DNA of 13,762 nt, taken from Ruminococcaceae bacterium UBA7135. Lineage in GTDB: Bacteria; Bacillota; Clostridia; Oscillospirales; Ruminococcaceae. The DNA is taken from the NCBI GenBank assembly GCA_002492075.1, contig DKXD01000194.1:1-13762 (forward strand), written 5' to 3'. The notes beneath the pieces were generated by a model. That model was given only the letters and a program-made list of their open reading frames with translations. It was not told the origin of the DNA and searched no databases. This document shows, one piece after another, positions 1-7,269 of the stretch. How positions within the stretch are numbered: position 1 is the stretch's first letter; each line of letters opens with the position of its first letter. The position numbers were made by a program, and so were the translations under genes.

Positions 1-55
1 TTGGAAATTCGTGTAAATTGTGTAACGCCGCCTTAAAAAATGTAATCGTTTATTC

Positions 56-171
56 TATTGCTCTCCCCAATTAAATATTTCTGATTTCTTGTTTTGTTTT
101 TTCATTTTTTCTCCCGCCGCAGGCGGGGAAAACAATGAAATTTTGGAAATGTTTTATTGGAACATCAATAT
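56..171 (+). repeat. Fold-back dispersed repeat, copy A
   Basis: Non-coding element of 116 bp that recurs in inverted orientation at 7151-7258. It begins TATTGCTC, continues through CCAATTAAAT and a T-rich stretch, then has a long hairpin (arms about 102-119 and 123-141, GC-rich tip CCCGCC-GCA-GGCGGG), then AATTTTGGAAAT, and ends ATTGGAACATCAATAT. By hand alignment the right half matches the other copy at about 51 of 59 positions. The two ends are imperfect inverted repeats of each other (ATTG...CCAAT against ATTGG...CAAT). The element sits in the 3' intergenic region beyond the HIT gene and its terminator. Family identity is unknown; it could be a MITE-like relic or a structured RNA repeat. 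Confidence 0.8.
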
Positions 172-288
172 AATTTTATTCTACGCAAAACCGTTGAAAA
201 AATTCCGATTGACTTTTATTTACAATTTACGGAAAGCCATAATTTGCGGTGCAGCTTGCCTCATCTTGTATTATAACCAAAATAACAG

Positions 289-317
289 AAAAACGGCGAA
301 AGTGCTTCACCGTTTTT
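289..317 (-). terminator. Intrinsic terminator after the HIT gene
   Basis: On the minus strand an 8-bp stem (ACGGTGAA paired with TTTCGCCGT, one T-G wobble, short GCAC-type loop) is followed by TTTTTCTGTTATTTT. It lies about 11 bp beyond the HIT stop codon. An A-tract on the other side makes it potentially bidirectional. Confidence 0.75.
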
Positions 318-328
318 GGTTATGTTTT

Positions 329-787
329 TTACATCAGCTTCCGAAGTTCACTCAAAAGCTGCGTCTTCATTTTATCAAGCTGCTCGGGGTCAGGGCGCGT
401 ACTGTCATCGTACATCAAATCCATTGGCAGCCACCATACGGGTCCCTTGCCGCGATTTCCGTAACCGCCGAGGTCACCCGCTCTGCGCGGATACAAGTGC
501 CAGTGCAAATGAGCGTCTCCCATGCCGAGAAGCTCGTAGTTCATCTTCTCCGCGCCGAACGCTCTCGCGGCAGCTTCGGCAACTATCGACATCTCCTCGA
601 GGAACTTCATCTTGAACTCTCTGTCAAGGTGAAAAAGCTCCGTTTCGTGCCGTTTGCAGAGAAACAGCGTAAAGCCCTTGAAATACTGATGATCGCCGAT
701 AACGACATATCCTGTTTCAAGCTCCTTGACAAAATACGGGTTTTCGCCGTTTTTTATCATCTCTATCCTGTCGCATATCAAGCACAT
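329..787 (-). CDS. HIT-family nucleotide hydrolase/transferase
   Basis: 152-aa cytosolic protein of the histidine-triad superfamily, which hydrolyses or transfers nucleoside phosphate esters such as diadenosine polyphosphates or adenylate conjugates. The histidine triad is plain: HLHWHLYPRR with His93, His95 and His97; His95 should be the nucleophile by analogy. The N-terminal CLIC pair (Cys2, Cys5) together with HETELFHL (residues 47-54) resembles the zinc site of many HIT proteins. The tail after the triad (residues 105-152) is longer than in minimal Hint proteins and contains a Trp-Trp pair. The start follows a strong GGGAGG site about 9 bases upstream. It lies 23 bp after the 311-aa gene and was probably co-transcribed with it. 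The exact substrate cannot be read from the sequence. Confidence 0.93.
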   Translation of the reverse strand: MCLICDRIEMIKNGENPYFVKELETGYVVIGDHQYFKGFTLFLCKRHETELFHLDREFKMKFLEEMSIVAEAAARAFGAEKMNYELLGMGDAHLHWHLYPRRAGDLGGYGNRGKGPVWWLPMDLMYDDSTRPDPEQLDKMKTQLLSELRKLM

Positions 788-810
788 TTTATCGTTCCTC
801 CCTTTTATGA

Positions 811-1746
811 TTAGATTTCACATCTGTAAAACGTTTGCAGACTATATAGAAATTTCATTGTCAGCAATCCTTTATGACGCTTCTCAACCTCTTTCCATAC
901 CTCCGGCTCGCCCCAGCTCCAGCTCGGCGACCAGCTTCCGTCCTCATTCTGTGACTGTATCAAAAACGTGTGATTGTTGTCAACGTCGGTTTTGTATAGC
1001 TCATAATACGGGTGGTCGGGCGTGCTTATCCAATGACACAGCTTATATGCGTTTTCCGTTCCCCAAGTACCATCAAGCAGAGAAATAAGTTTACCGCTGC
1101 CCATAAGCTTTTTCAGCAAGCCGCTTTTGAGCTTTTCGTTGCCCAGCGCATTTACAAAATAAATATCCGACATCATGCCATATTGAAAGAAATCATCGTT
1201 CAGATTTATTTTATCCACAACGATTTTCCGAATATATTGCACAAGGTCGTCGGAAACGTGCCTGCTGTACTTCATAACCATTCCCGCCAGCGCCGAATTG
1301 GTGTTCGGGTTATAGCGCTCAATAAGGTTGGCACGATCTGACGAAATGTGTTTTTTCTGTTCCTCATGCTCCCACCAAGGTGCATGAGGGAAATTATTTA
1401 CTTCCGGCACTGTAAGATTATCCCATTCGCCGGTCGTTTTGTTATAATTGCCGACAATATAGTTCATAAGTTTAGATACCATAGGGTGCGTATCGGGAAT
1501 ATCAAGCGCGAAAATATATCTGCACGCGCTTTCGGTTTGTTTAAGACAGGAACCGGAAAATACAATGTCATAATCCAACGTTCCGAAACCGCCGTCCTCG
1601 TTTTGGTATTTTTCAAGTATTTCTATGACCTCCGACTTTGGCTTTTCCTCAAAATAATATTGAAACATAGCCAAGTCTATATCCTGTGCATAGTTATACA
1701 TGAAGTCCCTTGCCTTTTTAAACTGCGCTTTTGATAATTTTTCCAT
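811..1746 (-). CDS. Squalene-cyclase/prenyltransferase-like repeat protein, function unknown
   Basis: 311-aa protein without signal peptide or membrane segment. Two stretches carry the QxxDGxW/F-type signature of alpha/alpha-toroid proteins (prenyltransferase and squalene oxidase repeat): YQNEDGGFG at residues 47-55 near the N-terminus and IQSQNEDGSWSPSWSWG at 263-279 near the C-terminus. Between them are helical segments rich in aromatic residues. The protein is about half the length of a squalene-hopene cyclase, and no DxDD cyclase acid motif is seen, so terpene cyclase activity is unlikely; family members often have unassigned roles. The start has AAAGGA about 9 bases upstream. It precedes the HIT gene by 23 bp, which suggests one transcript. 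Codon use looks more AT-rich than the glycogen genes upstream. Confidence 0.78.
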   Translation of the reverse strand: MEKLSKAQFKKARDFMYNYAQDIDLAMFQYYFEEKPKSEVIEILEKYQNEDGGFGTLDYDIVFSGSCLKQTESACRYIFALDIPDTHPMVSKLMNYIVGNYNKTTGEWDNLTVPEVNNFPHAPWWEHEEQKKHISSDRANLIERYNPNTNSALAGMVMKYSRHVSDDLVQYIRKIVVDKINLNDDFFQYGMMSDIYFVNALGNEKLKSGLLKKLMGSGKLISLLDGTWGTENAYKLCHWISTPDHPYYELYKTDVDNNHTFLIQSQNEDGSWSPSWSWGEPEVWKEVEKRHKGLLTMKFLYSLQTFYRCEI

Positions 1747-1782
1747 ATATGCAATCCTTTCATTATTCCGCCTTGGTCACAT

Positions 1783-1811
1783 ATATTACCCGCAGATAAT
1801 ACACCTATCAA
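1783..1811 (-). promoter_or_regulatory. Possible SigA promoter of the 311-aa/HIT pair
   Basis: On the minus strand TTGATA, a 17-bp spacer and TAATAT lie in the 124-bp AT-rich gap between the 212-aa gene and the 311-aa gene, with about 36 bp left to the start codon. The -35 is one base off consensus and the -10 matches four of six. It would separate this pair from the glycogen operon, but no terminator hairpin is seen in the gap, so read-through is also possible. Confidence 0.4.
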
Positions 1812-1870
1812 TCGCTCTTAAACAAACACATAATAAATCGTTTTTTAAGTTCTTTTTTATTGGCACTTCG

Positions 1871-2509
1871 CTAATCTGCCACGGCATTTCCGAACAGGAC
1901 AAACCCTCCGTGCCAGCCCCATTCGCATAACATAATCAAATGCCTGACATTCTCGCCGTCCGTAAAGATAAGCCGCCAGTCTCCGCAGTCGCCCTGTGCG
2001 TCAAAGCTCGAATACTCCCAACCGTTCCACGTGAAATCGGGCTGTGTATATTCTACGAAGCCGCCGTTATACAGACGATCCACCTTACACACGGGGTAAC
2101 GCGTACACATTTCGGGCAGTGGAATAACGCGTTTCACAGTGATCTCTATCCACGCCATGTACTCGTCTGCGCTGATGATATTTTCAAAAAAACATTTTAC
2201 GATAGCCGAACGCTCCAGCTCCTCAGGCGCGAGATCCCATCCGTTGAGCGCGGAATATGCGGGCTGATAAAGCGCATTGAAGCTATCGCCGACGTCACGG
2301 TCAAACGGCGTATAATATCCTACCTTGATGATACGCCGCTCGCCCGCCTTCGGAAGAATGTCCGAGCGAAGCCAAAACCGTTCATCAAGCGGCGGCACAG
2401 GCTCGCCGACCTTAAGCCATTCGGGGTTGTACGCATACCGAGTAAGACCCCCGGTAAAACGCGGCTTTTCATCTACTTCCTGTTTACAGCATTTACACTT
2501 AAAAATCAT
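1871..2509 (-). CDS. Unrecognised 212-aa protein in the glycogen operon
   Basis: I do not recognise a family. The protein opens with a Cys-rich knot (CKCC at residues 5-8) reminiscent of a small zinc or redox site. It then has a mixed, strongly aromatic body (many Trp and Tyr, for example WNGWEYSSF and CEWGWHGGF near the C-terminus), and Cys residues at about 135, 141, 175 and 195. No signal peptide or membrane helix is visible, so it is probably cytosolic. The start codon lies 2 bp beyond the stop of the GH13 gene and its AAGG ribosome site sits inside the end of that gene, so translation is likely coupled. That ties it to alpha-glucan metabolism only by position; it could equally be a passenger gene. 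Confidence 0.75.
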   Translation of the reverse strand: MIFKCKCCKQEVDEKPRFTGGLTRYAYNPEWLKVGEPVPPLDERFWLRSDILPKAGERRIIKVGYYTPFDRDVGDSFNALYQPAYSALNGWDLAPEELERSAIVKCFFENIISADEYMAWIEITVKRVIPLPEMCTRYPVCKVDRLYNGGFVEYTQPDFTWNGWEYSSFDAQGDCGDWRLIFTDGENVRHLIMLCEWGWHGGFVLFGNAVAD

Positions 2510-2511
2510 AA

Positions 2512-4401
2512 TTATACCTTGCAGTACAGCACAGCGTAATCGAACGGCGCAACGTAGACTTTGCCGTCCGCGATACCCTTGCCGTAACGGTCGAATGCGG
2601 GCTTGAAATCATAAAGCATTGCGGTTTTCTCATTCTTTATCTCAAACGTTCTGCCCTTTGTGGACTTGTTAAGATAAATTACCGCCGCCTCGCGGGTTAT
2701 ACGGTCGAAACGCGCGAAAACGCAAACGTTCTCATCACATTCAACAAAGCGCATTGCGCCCTGCTCGAACGCGCGTGTTCCCTTGCGAACCATGGAGAGT
2801 ATTTTCACAAACTCAATAAGCTCCTCATTCTCCTCGCCCCACGGATAGCAGCGGCGGTTAAACGGGTCGCGGTATCCCTCCATACCCGCCTCGTCGCCGT
2901 AATAAATGCTGGGAATACCCGGCAAAAAGAACTGCAATACCATAGCGCATTTCAGCAGCGCTATTCCCAGAAGATACTGCGCTCCGTCAAGCCTGCGCTC
3001 CGCCTGCCAGTTCTTGTCGTGCCAGCCCACCTCTTCGCCGCCCAAACGCGTAAGGGCGCGTTCGGTATCGTGCGTCGAAAGAAAGTTCATCAGCATATCA
3101 ACGGCGGGCTTCGGGTAGTGGTCAAGGATAGACATAACGCTGTCCACAAACTGCTGACCGTTCGCGTACTTGACGTAGTTCAGAATAGCCTCCTTAAACG
3201 GATAGTTCATTACCGAATCAAGCTGACCGCCTATAAGATAGCGGCGGCGTATGCCATAGCTCTCCTTGTTGGAAGCGTCCTCCCACACCTCGCCGTATAT
3301 CACCTTGTCGTCGCCCATGGACTTCACGGACTTGTTGAGATTATCAAGGAACTCGTCGGGCAGCTCGTCGGCAACGTCCAGACGCCAGCCCCGCGCGCCC
3401 AGCTTTATCCACTTTTGCAGTATGCCGTCCTCGCCGCAAATGTATTTCGTGTAAGCTGGGTTGTTTTCATCGACATTGGGCAGCGTGGAAATGCCCCACC
3501 AACTGTCGTAACGCTCGGGGTAGGCGATGAAGCTGTACCACGAATGATAAGGACTGTTGGGGTCACGGTATGCGCCCGTTTTCTCTCCATAGCGCCCGAA
3601 CTTGTTGAAGTAGATCGAATCCGCGCCTGTGTGAGAGAACACGCCGTCCAAGATTATGTCAATGCCCATTTCCTTTGCCTTTTGGCAAAGCTCGACAAAA
3701 TCCTCCTCCGTGCCGAGCATGGTGTCGATCTTCTCATAATTCGCAGTATTGTAACGGTGATTTTCGTGAGCCTCGAATATCGGGTTCAAGTAAATTATAG
3801 TCGCGCCAAGCGCCTTGATATACGGCAGCTTTTCGATTATGCCGCGCAGATCGCCGCCAAAATAATCGTTGTTGCGCACAATTCCCTTGTTATCAGGCAG
3901 ATAGTTCGGCGTGCCGAGCCAATCGTCACGGATAATTCTGTCCTCGGGAACGTTCTCGTGCTTAACGCCGCTCTTATAAAATCTGTCGGGGAAGATCTGA
4001 TACATTATCCCGCCGCGAACGCACGCGGGCGTGTACATATTCTCATCGAACACCGTAAGCTGAAAAAGCTCCTCGCCCTCGAACACACCAATATTCGCGC
4101 CCGTGCGCTTTATATAGCGCCGCCTGCCGTCCATGATACAGGTGAAATAATAGTGATGAACGCCGCAATTATTGGGCGTGAAAACGCAGGAATATATATT
4201 GTCGTCACCGCTTTCGTCCTGAAGCGCAAGCTCGATAAAACGCTCTTTAAAGCCCGGGCGGAACATCACCAGCGTCAATCCCGAGACCTGCATATATTTC
4301 GGTATTCGAACGTTGTACATAGATGGCTGACCGCGCCGCAGCGCTCCGAAAGGGTGCTTGTAGCTTGTGTCAAAACAATCGAACAAAGGCAAATTGCTCA
4401 T
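2512..4401 (-). CDS. GH13 alpha-glucan hydrolase (neopullulanase/cyclomaltodextrinase-like)
   Basis: 629-aa intracellular enzyme that should cleave alpha-1,4 (possibly also alpha-1,6) bonds in maltodextrins or glycogen limit dextrins. An N-terminal beta domain (about residues 1-120) precedes the (beta/alpha)8 barrel, which opens IMYQIFPDRF. Conserved regions are visible: DGVFSH (Asp252-His257, with Ser where Asn is usual), GWRLD with nucleophile Asp342, YGEVW with acid/base Glu371, and STHD (His444-Asp445) for the transition-state Asp; the fifth motif is NPIFEAHENHRYN. A C-terminal beta domain ends the protein. The frame is open 17 codons further upstream, but the ATG at 4401 has GGAG 7 bases before it and begins MSNLPLFDCF, so I chose it. 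There is no signal peptide. It follows glycogen phosphorylase by 119 bp, which fits shared glycogen turnover. The exact specificity is uncertain. Confidence 0.93.
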   Translation of the reverse strand: MSNLPLFDCFDTSYKHPFGALRRGQPSMYNVRIPKYMQVSGLTLVMFRPGFKERFIELALQDESGDDNIYSCVFTPNNCGVHHYYFTCIMDGRRRYIKRTGANIGVFEGEELFQLTVFDENMYTPACVRGGIMYQIFPDRFYKSGVKHENVPEDRIIRDDWLGTPNYLPDNKGIVRNNDYFGGDLRGIIEKLPYIKALGATIIYLNPIFEAHENHRYNTANYEKIDTMLGTEEDFVELCQKAKEMGIDIILDGVFSHTGADSIYFNKFGRYGEKTGAYRDPNSPYHSWYSFIAYPERYDSWWGISTLPNVDENNPAYTKYICGEDGILQKWIKLGARGWRLDVADELPDEFLDNLNKSVKSMGDDKVIYGEVWEDASNKESYGIRRRYLIGGQLDSVMNYPFKEAILNYVKYANGQQFVDSVMSILDHYPKPAVDMLMNFLSTHDTERALTRLGGEEVGWHDKNWQAERRLDGAQYLLGIALLKCAMVLQFFLPGIPSIYYGDEAGMEGYRDPFNRRCYPWGEENEELIEFVKILSMVRKGTRAFEQGAMRFVECDENVCVFARFDRITREAAVIYLNKSTKGRTFEIKNEKTAMLYDFKPAFDRYGKGIADGKVYVAPFDYAVLYCKV

Positions 4402-4479
4402 AGCTTTTCTCCATATCTTCATTTTTTTGGTCGTGCTGTTTCGCCGCCCCAAACGTGTCAGGGAAAGCGAATAAAGCTA

Positions 4480-4503
4480 TTCCGCCGAGAGATCCCGACG
4501 GAA
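4480..4503 (-). other. Hairpin between glycogen phosphorylase and GH13 genes
   Basis: An 8-bp inverted repeat (TTCCGTCG ... CGGCGGAA on the minus strand, one T-G pair, 8-base loop) lies 18 bp beyond the phosphorylase stop codon. No T-tract follows, so it is not a classic terminator. It may instead stabilise the upstream mRNA end or allow partial attenuation. No clear promoter was found between it and the GH13 start. Confidence 0.45.
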
Positions 4504-4520
4504 AGCGAAATATTAAAAAA

Positions 4521-6917
4521 TTACTTCAAATTCCAGATGTCGCGGGCATAGTCCTGAACGGCTCTGTCGGCGGAGAAACGACCTGCGCCGGCAATGTTCA
4601 TCAGCGACTTCTTGTTCCATTCCATGGGATCTTCGTAAACGTTCGCGATATAGAACTGCGTACCGCGGTAACTGTCGAAGTCCGCAAGCGCCATATAGAA
4701 ATCCTTGTTCTGAATGGAGCTTGCCACTTCCTCAAACGTAGCGCCGTTAATGCCGTTGTACATTCTCTGCATAACATTATTGATAACGGGATTGTTGTCG
4801 ATATAAGTCTGCGGATTGTAGCCCTTCATGCGCATCTCGTTCACCTCGGGAGTTCTCATACCGAAAATGAAGATGTTGTCGGTGCCGACAGCTTCGTGTA
4901 TTTCAACGTTCGCGCCGTCATAAGTGCCGAGCGTCAAAGCGCCGTTCAGCATAAGCTTCATATTGCCCGTTCCCGAAGCCTCCGTGCCTGCGAGCGATAT
5001 CTGCTCGGAAACCTCCGCGGCGGGCATAAGAATTTCGGAAAGAGTTACGCGATAATCCTCAAGGAAGATGACCTGCATTTTCTTGGAGATAACGGGATCG
5101 TGCCTTATTTCCTCGCCGATGCACCAGATCATCTTGATGATCTGCTTTGCGATATAGTAGCCCGGAGCAGCCTTAGATGCGAAGATATACGTTCTGGGAA
5201 CAAACGGTCCGTCCGGATTTTGCTTCAGATAATTATAGTCCGCGATGATGTTCATGGCGTTCAGCTGCTGACGCTTGTATTCGTGCAGACGTTTTACCTG
5301 AACGTCAAAGATACTGTCAATGTTCAGCTTCGTGCCTGTCGTTTTCTCAACATACTCGGCAAAGCGCTCCTTATTGCGGCGCTTTATCGCGCCCAGCTTC
5401 TCAAGCACGCTCTTGTCGTTTGCGAAAACTTGGAATTTTATCAGCTCCGAAGCGTCTTTTTTGAAGCCCTCGCCAATGCACTCGGAAAGCAGATCGGTAA
5501 GTTCCTTGTTGGACTGGAGCAGCCATCTTCTGTAAGCAATACCGTTGGTGACGTTTTTGAACTGGTGCGGACGGTCGAGATACTGAAGACGGAAAACGTC
5601 GTCCTTAATGATCTGCGAGTGAAGCTTGGACACGCCGTTTACGCTGTGTGAAGCCGCCACACAGAGGTTTGCCATGTGGATCTTTCCCTCTTTGACGATG
5701 GACATCTTGCCAACCTTGTCTTCGTCACCCGTTCTGTTTCTTATGTCCTCGCAGTAACGGCGGTTGATCTCACAGATTATCTGATAAATTCTCGGAAGGA
5801 TCTTGCGAACCAAGTCCTCGTCCCACTTCTCCAGAGCCTCCGCCATAACGGTGTGGTTGGTATAAGCGAACGTGTTTGTAACGATATGCCAAGCTCTGTC
5901 CCAACCGTAGCCGCACTCGTCAAGGAGTATTCTCATAAGCTCGGGGATAGCGAGCGTAGGGTGCGTATCGTTGATGTGGATAGCGACTTTCTCGTGGAAG
6001 TTGTCGAGACTGCCGTACACTTTCATGTGACGCATTACGATATCGGAAACGGAAGCGGCGCACATAAAATACTGCTGGCGCAGACGCAGCGCTTTGCCCT
6101 CCGCGTGGTTATCGTTCGGGTAAAGAACCTTCGAGATAGAGTGAGCGATGTTATTCGCTCCGAGAGCCGTCGCGTAATCTCCGGTATTGAACGAAGCCAT
6201 ATCGAACGACATACTTTCCGCGCTCCAAAGGCGCAGCTTGGAAACGCCCTTGCTGTCGTAGCCGGAAACGTACATATCATAAGGCACGGCGCTGACGCTG
6301 TTGTAGTTTACATACTCAAGGCGGTGATTGCCGTCCTCCCATGTTTCGTTGACCTGACCGTCAAAACGCACCTCGACCGTCTGATCGGTTACGGGCACGA
6401 GCCATGCGCCGCCGCCGGGGAGCCAGTTATCGGGAAGCTCGGTCTGCCAGCCGTCCATTATCTTCTGCTTGAAGATACCGTACTCGTATCTTATCGAATA
6501 GCCCGTTGCGGGATAGTCGCAGGTAGCCAGACCGTCCATATAGCAAGCCGCGAGACGACCCAAACCGCCATTTCCGAGACCTGCGTCGGGCTCTTCCTCG
6601 TAAACGCGGTCGATCTTAACACCTATCTCCTCCAGAGCCTTAGCAGCCTCGTTCTGCAGTCCGAGATTATACAGCGAGGTCTTAAGCGAGCGCCCCATAA
6701 GGAACTCCATAGAAAGGTAATATACCTGTTTTCTTCCCTTGGAGTTGCAGTCGTGCATAAATTTATGGCGCTTTTCTTTCATGTAGTTTACCACGATCGT
6801 TGAAAGCGCACGGTATATCTGCGTTACGGACGCGTCCTTGGCGTCGGTGCGGTAATCGTATTCCAAAATAGTTTTGAGCTGCTTTAAAAGCTCTTCCTTG
6901 CTTATAGGTGAAGTCAT
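4521..6917 (-). CDS. glgP: Glycogen/maltodextrin phosphorylase
   Basis: 798-aa cytosolic GT35 enzyme that splits terminal alpha-1,4-linked glucose from glycogen or maltodextrin with phosphate, giving glucose-1-phosphate. Full family length. The PLP site is clear: EASGTGNMK with Lys654 as Schiff-base lysine, followed by NGALTLGTYDGANVE. Other hallmarks are the GLGNGGLGRLAACYMDG phosphate/PLP region (residues 113-129), HINDTHP (314-320), and VKRLHEYKRQ (541-550). The N-terminus is short and lacks the phosphorylation segment of the animal enzymes, so control is probably transcriptional. The start ATG has AAGGGG about 9 bases before it and a strong promoter just upstream. The gene leads the block with GH13 and the 212-aa protein. 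It could equally be called malP; sequence alone does not separate the preferred polymer. Confidence 0.97.
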   Translation of the reverse strand: MTSPISKEELLKQLKTILEYDYRTDAKDASVTQIYRALSTIVVNYMKEKRHKFMHDCNSKGRKQVYYLSMEFLMGRSLKTSLYNLGLQNEAAKALEEIGVKIDRVYEEEPDAGLGNGGLGRLAACYMDGLATCDYPATGYSIRYEYGIFKQKIMDGWQTELPDNWLPGGGAWLVPVTDQTVEVRFDGQVNETWEDGNHRLEYVNYNSVSAVPYDMYVSGYDSKGVSKLRLWSAESMSFDMASFNTGDYATALGANNIAHSISKVLYPNDNHAEGKALRLRQQYFMCAASVSDIVMRHMKVYGSLDNFHEKVAIHINDTHPTLAIPELMRILLDECGYGWDRAWHIVTNTFAYTNHTVMAEALEKWDEDLVRKILPRIYQIICEINRRYCEDIRNRTGDEDKVGKMSIVKEGKIHMANLCVAASHSVNGVSKLHSQIIKDDVFRLQYLDRPHQFKNVTNGIAYRRWLLQSNKELTDLLSECIGEGFKKDASELIKFQVFANDKSVLEKLGAIKRRNKERFAEYVEKTTGTKLNIDSIFDVQVKRLHEYKRQQLNAMNIIADYNYLKQNPDGPFVPRTYIFASKAAPGYYIAKQIIKMIWCIGEEIRHDPVISKKMQVIFLEDYRVTLSEILMPAAEVSEQISLAGTEASGTGNMKLMLNGALTLGTYDGANVEIHEAVGTDNIFIFGMRTPEVNEMRMKGYNPQTYIDNNPVINNVMQRMYNGINGATFEEVASSIQNKDFYMALADFDSYRGTQFYIANVYEDPMEWNKKSLMNIAGAGRFSADRAVQDYARDIWNLK

Positions 6918-6964
6918 ATACTTTATCCCCTTTCATTAAAACGCAAAATAATAATTCATTTAAT

Positions 6965-6993
6965 ATTATACACCCTTTTTGCGCAAATTTCAA
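6965..6993 (-). promoter_or_regulatory. SigA promoter of glycogen phosphorylase with palindrome in the spacer
   Basis: Minus strand TTGAAA, a 17-bp spacer and a perfect TATAAT lie about 48 bp before the start codon. The spacer contains the perfect 10-bp palindrome TTTGCGCAAA (6978-6987), which has the CG-centred shape of LacI/GalR-type operators and would block polymerase if bound. The promoter is well supported; the operator reading is inference. Confidence 0.75.
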
Positions 6994-7122
6994 CCCATTA
7001 TTCATAAATACGTAAATTTAAACCAAATTTCACCGTTTAATTTCAGAGATTTGCACAAAAACTCGGCGATTATCTTTCTCAATATATGCAAAAAGCAAAT
7101 AAAGCGATCACCGACACAAAAT

Positions 7123-7144
7123 GCGCCCCGAGTTTTCAGGGCGC
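7123..7144 (-). terminator. Probable terminator of the LRR gene transcript
   Basis: Minus strand GCGCCC-N10-GGGCGC hairpin followed by ATTTTGTG. It lies past repeat copy B, about 125 bp beyond the LRR stop codon, and upstream of the phosphorylase promoter. The T-tract is short, so efficiency is uncertain. Confidence 0.55.
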
Positions 7145-7150
7145 GAGAAC

Positions 7151-7258
7151 ATATTGATGTTCCAATTATATATTTCCAAAATTTTGTTGTCTTCCCCGCC
7201 TACGGTGGGGAAGACAACAAAAAGAAAAAACAGAAAACATTTAATTGGCGGAGCAATA
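7151..7258 (-). repeat. Fold-back dispersed repeat, copy B
   Basis: Second copy (108 bp) of the element at 56-171, in opposite orientation. Read on the minus strand it begins TATTGCTC, has CCAATTAAAT, then a hairpin with perfect 16-bp outer arms (7185-7200 region and 7207-7222 region; TTTTGTTGTCTTCCCC against GGGGAAGACAACAAAA), then AATTTTGGAAAT and ends ATTGGAACATCAATAT. It starts 11 bp beyond the LRR gene stop codon and is probably transcribed with that mRNA. Both ends abut TA dinucleotides, as they do in copy A. No coding potential. Confidence 0.8.
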
Positions 7259-7269
7259 TTAAGGAAAAA

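Larger units (their letters stand above)
1..328. other. Gene-free left edge of the window
   Basis: There is no convincing coding sequence here. The stretch holds repeat copy A (56-171) and the terminator of the HIT gene (289-317). The remaining AT-rich DNA (1-55 and 172-288) shows no recognisable promoter, RNA or gene end. Open frames crossing this stretch on the plus strand run into the HIT gene antisense and have no family resemblance, so they are not reported as genes. Confidence 0.6.

Noticed and set aside
89..814. 241-codon plus-strand frame covering repeat copy A and the HIT gene antisense.
   Set aside because: It crosses a repeat, a terminator and the antisense of a well-supported HIT gene; no recognisable protein features.
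4402..4452. Upstream start for the GH13 protein adding 17 residues (MGRRNSTTKK...).
   Set aside because: No good ribosome site there, the extra residues are basic and unlike the family, and the ATG at 4401 has GGAG at proper distance.
3019..6803. Long open frames on the plus strand opposite the GH13 and phosphorylase genes (510, 398 and 375 codons).
   Set aside because: They are antisense shadows of two clearly functional enzymes with high GC third positions; their translations show no family resemblance and no ribosome sites fit.
7185..7222. Repeat copy B hairpin as a simple intrinsic terminator of the LRR gene.
   Set aside because: On the gene strand the stem is followed by AAAATTTTGG rather than a T-tract, and the whole element recurs elsewhere, so a repeat is the better description; a separate hairpin at 7123-7144 suits termination better.
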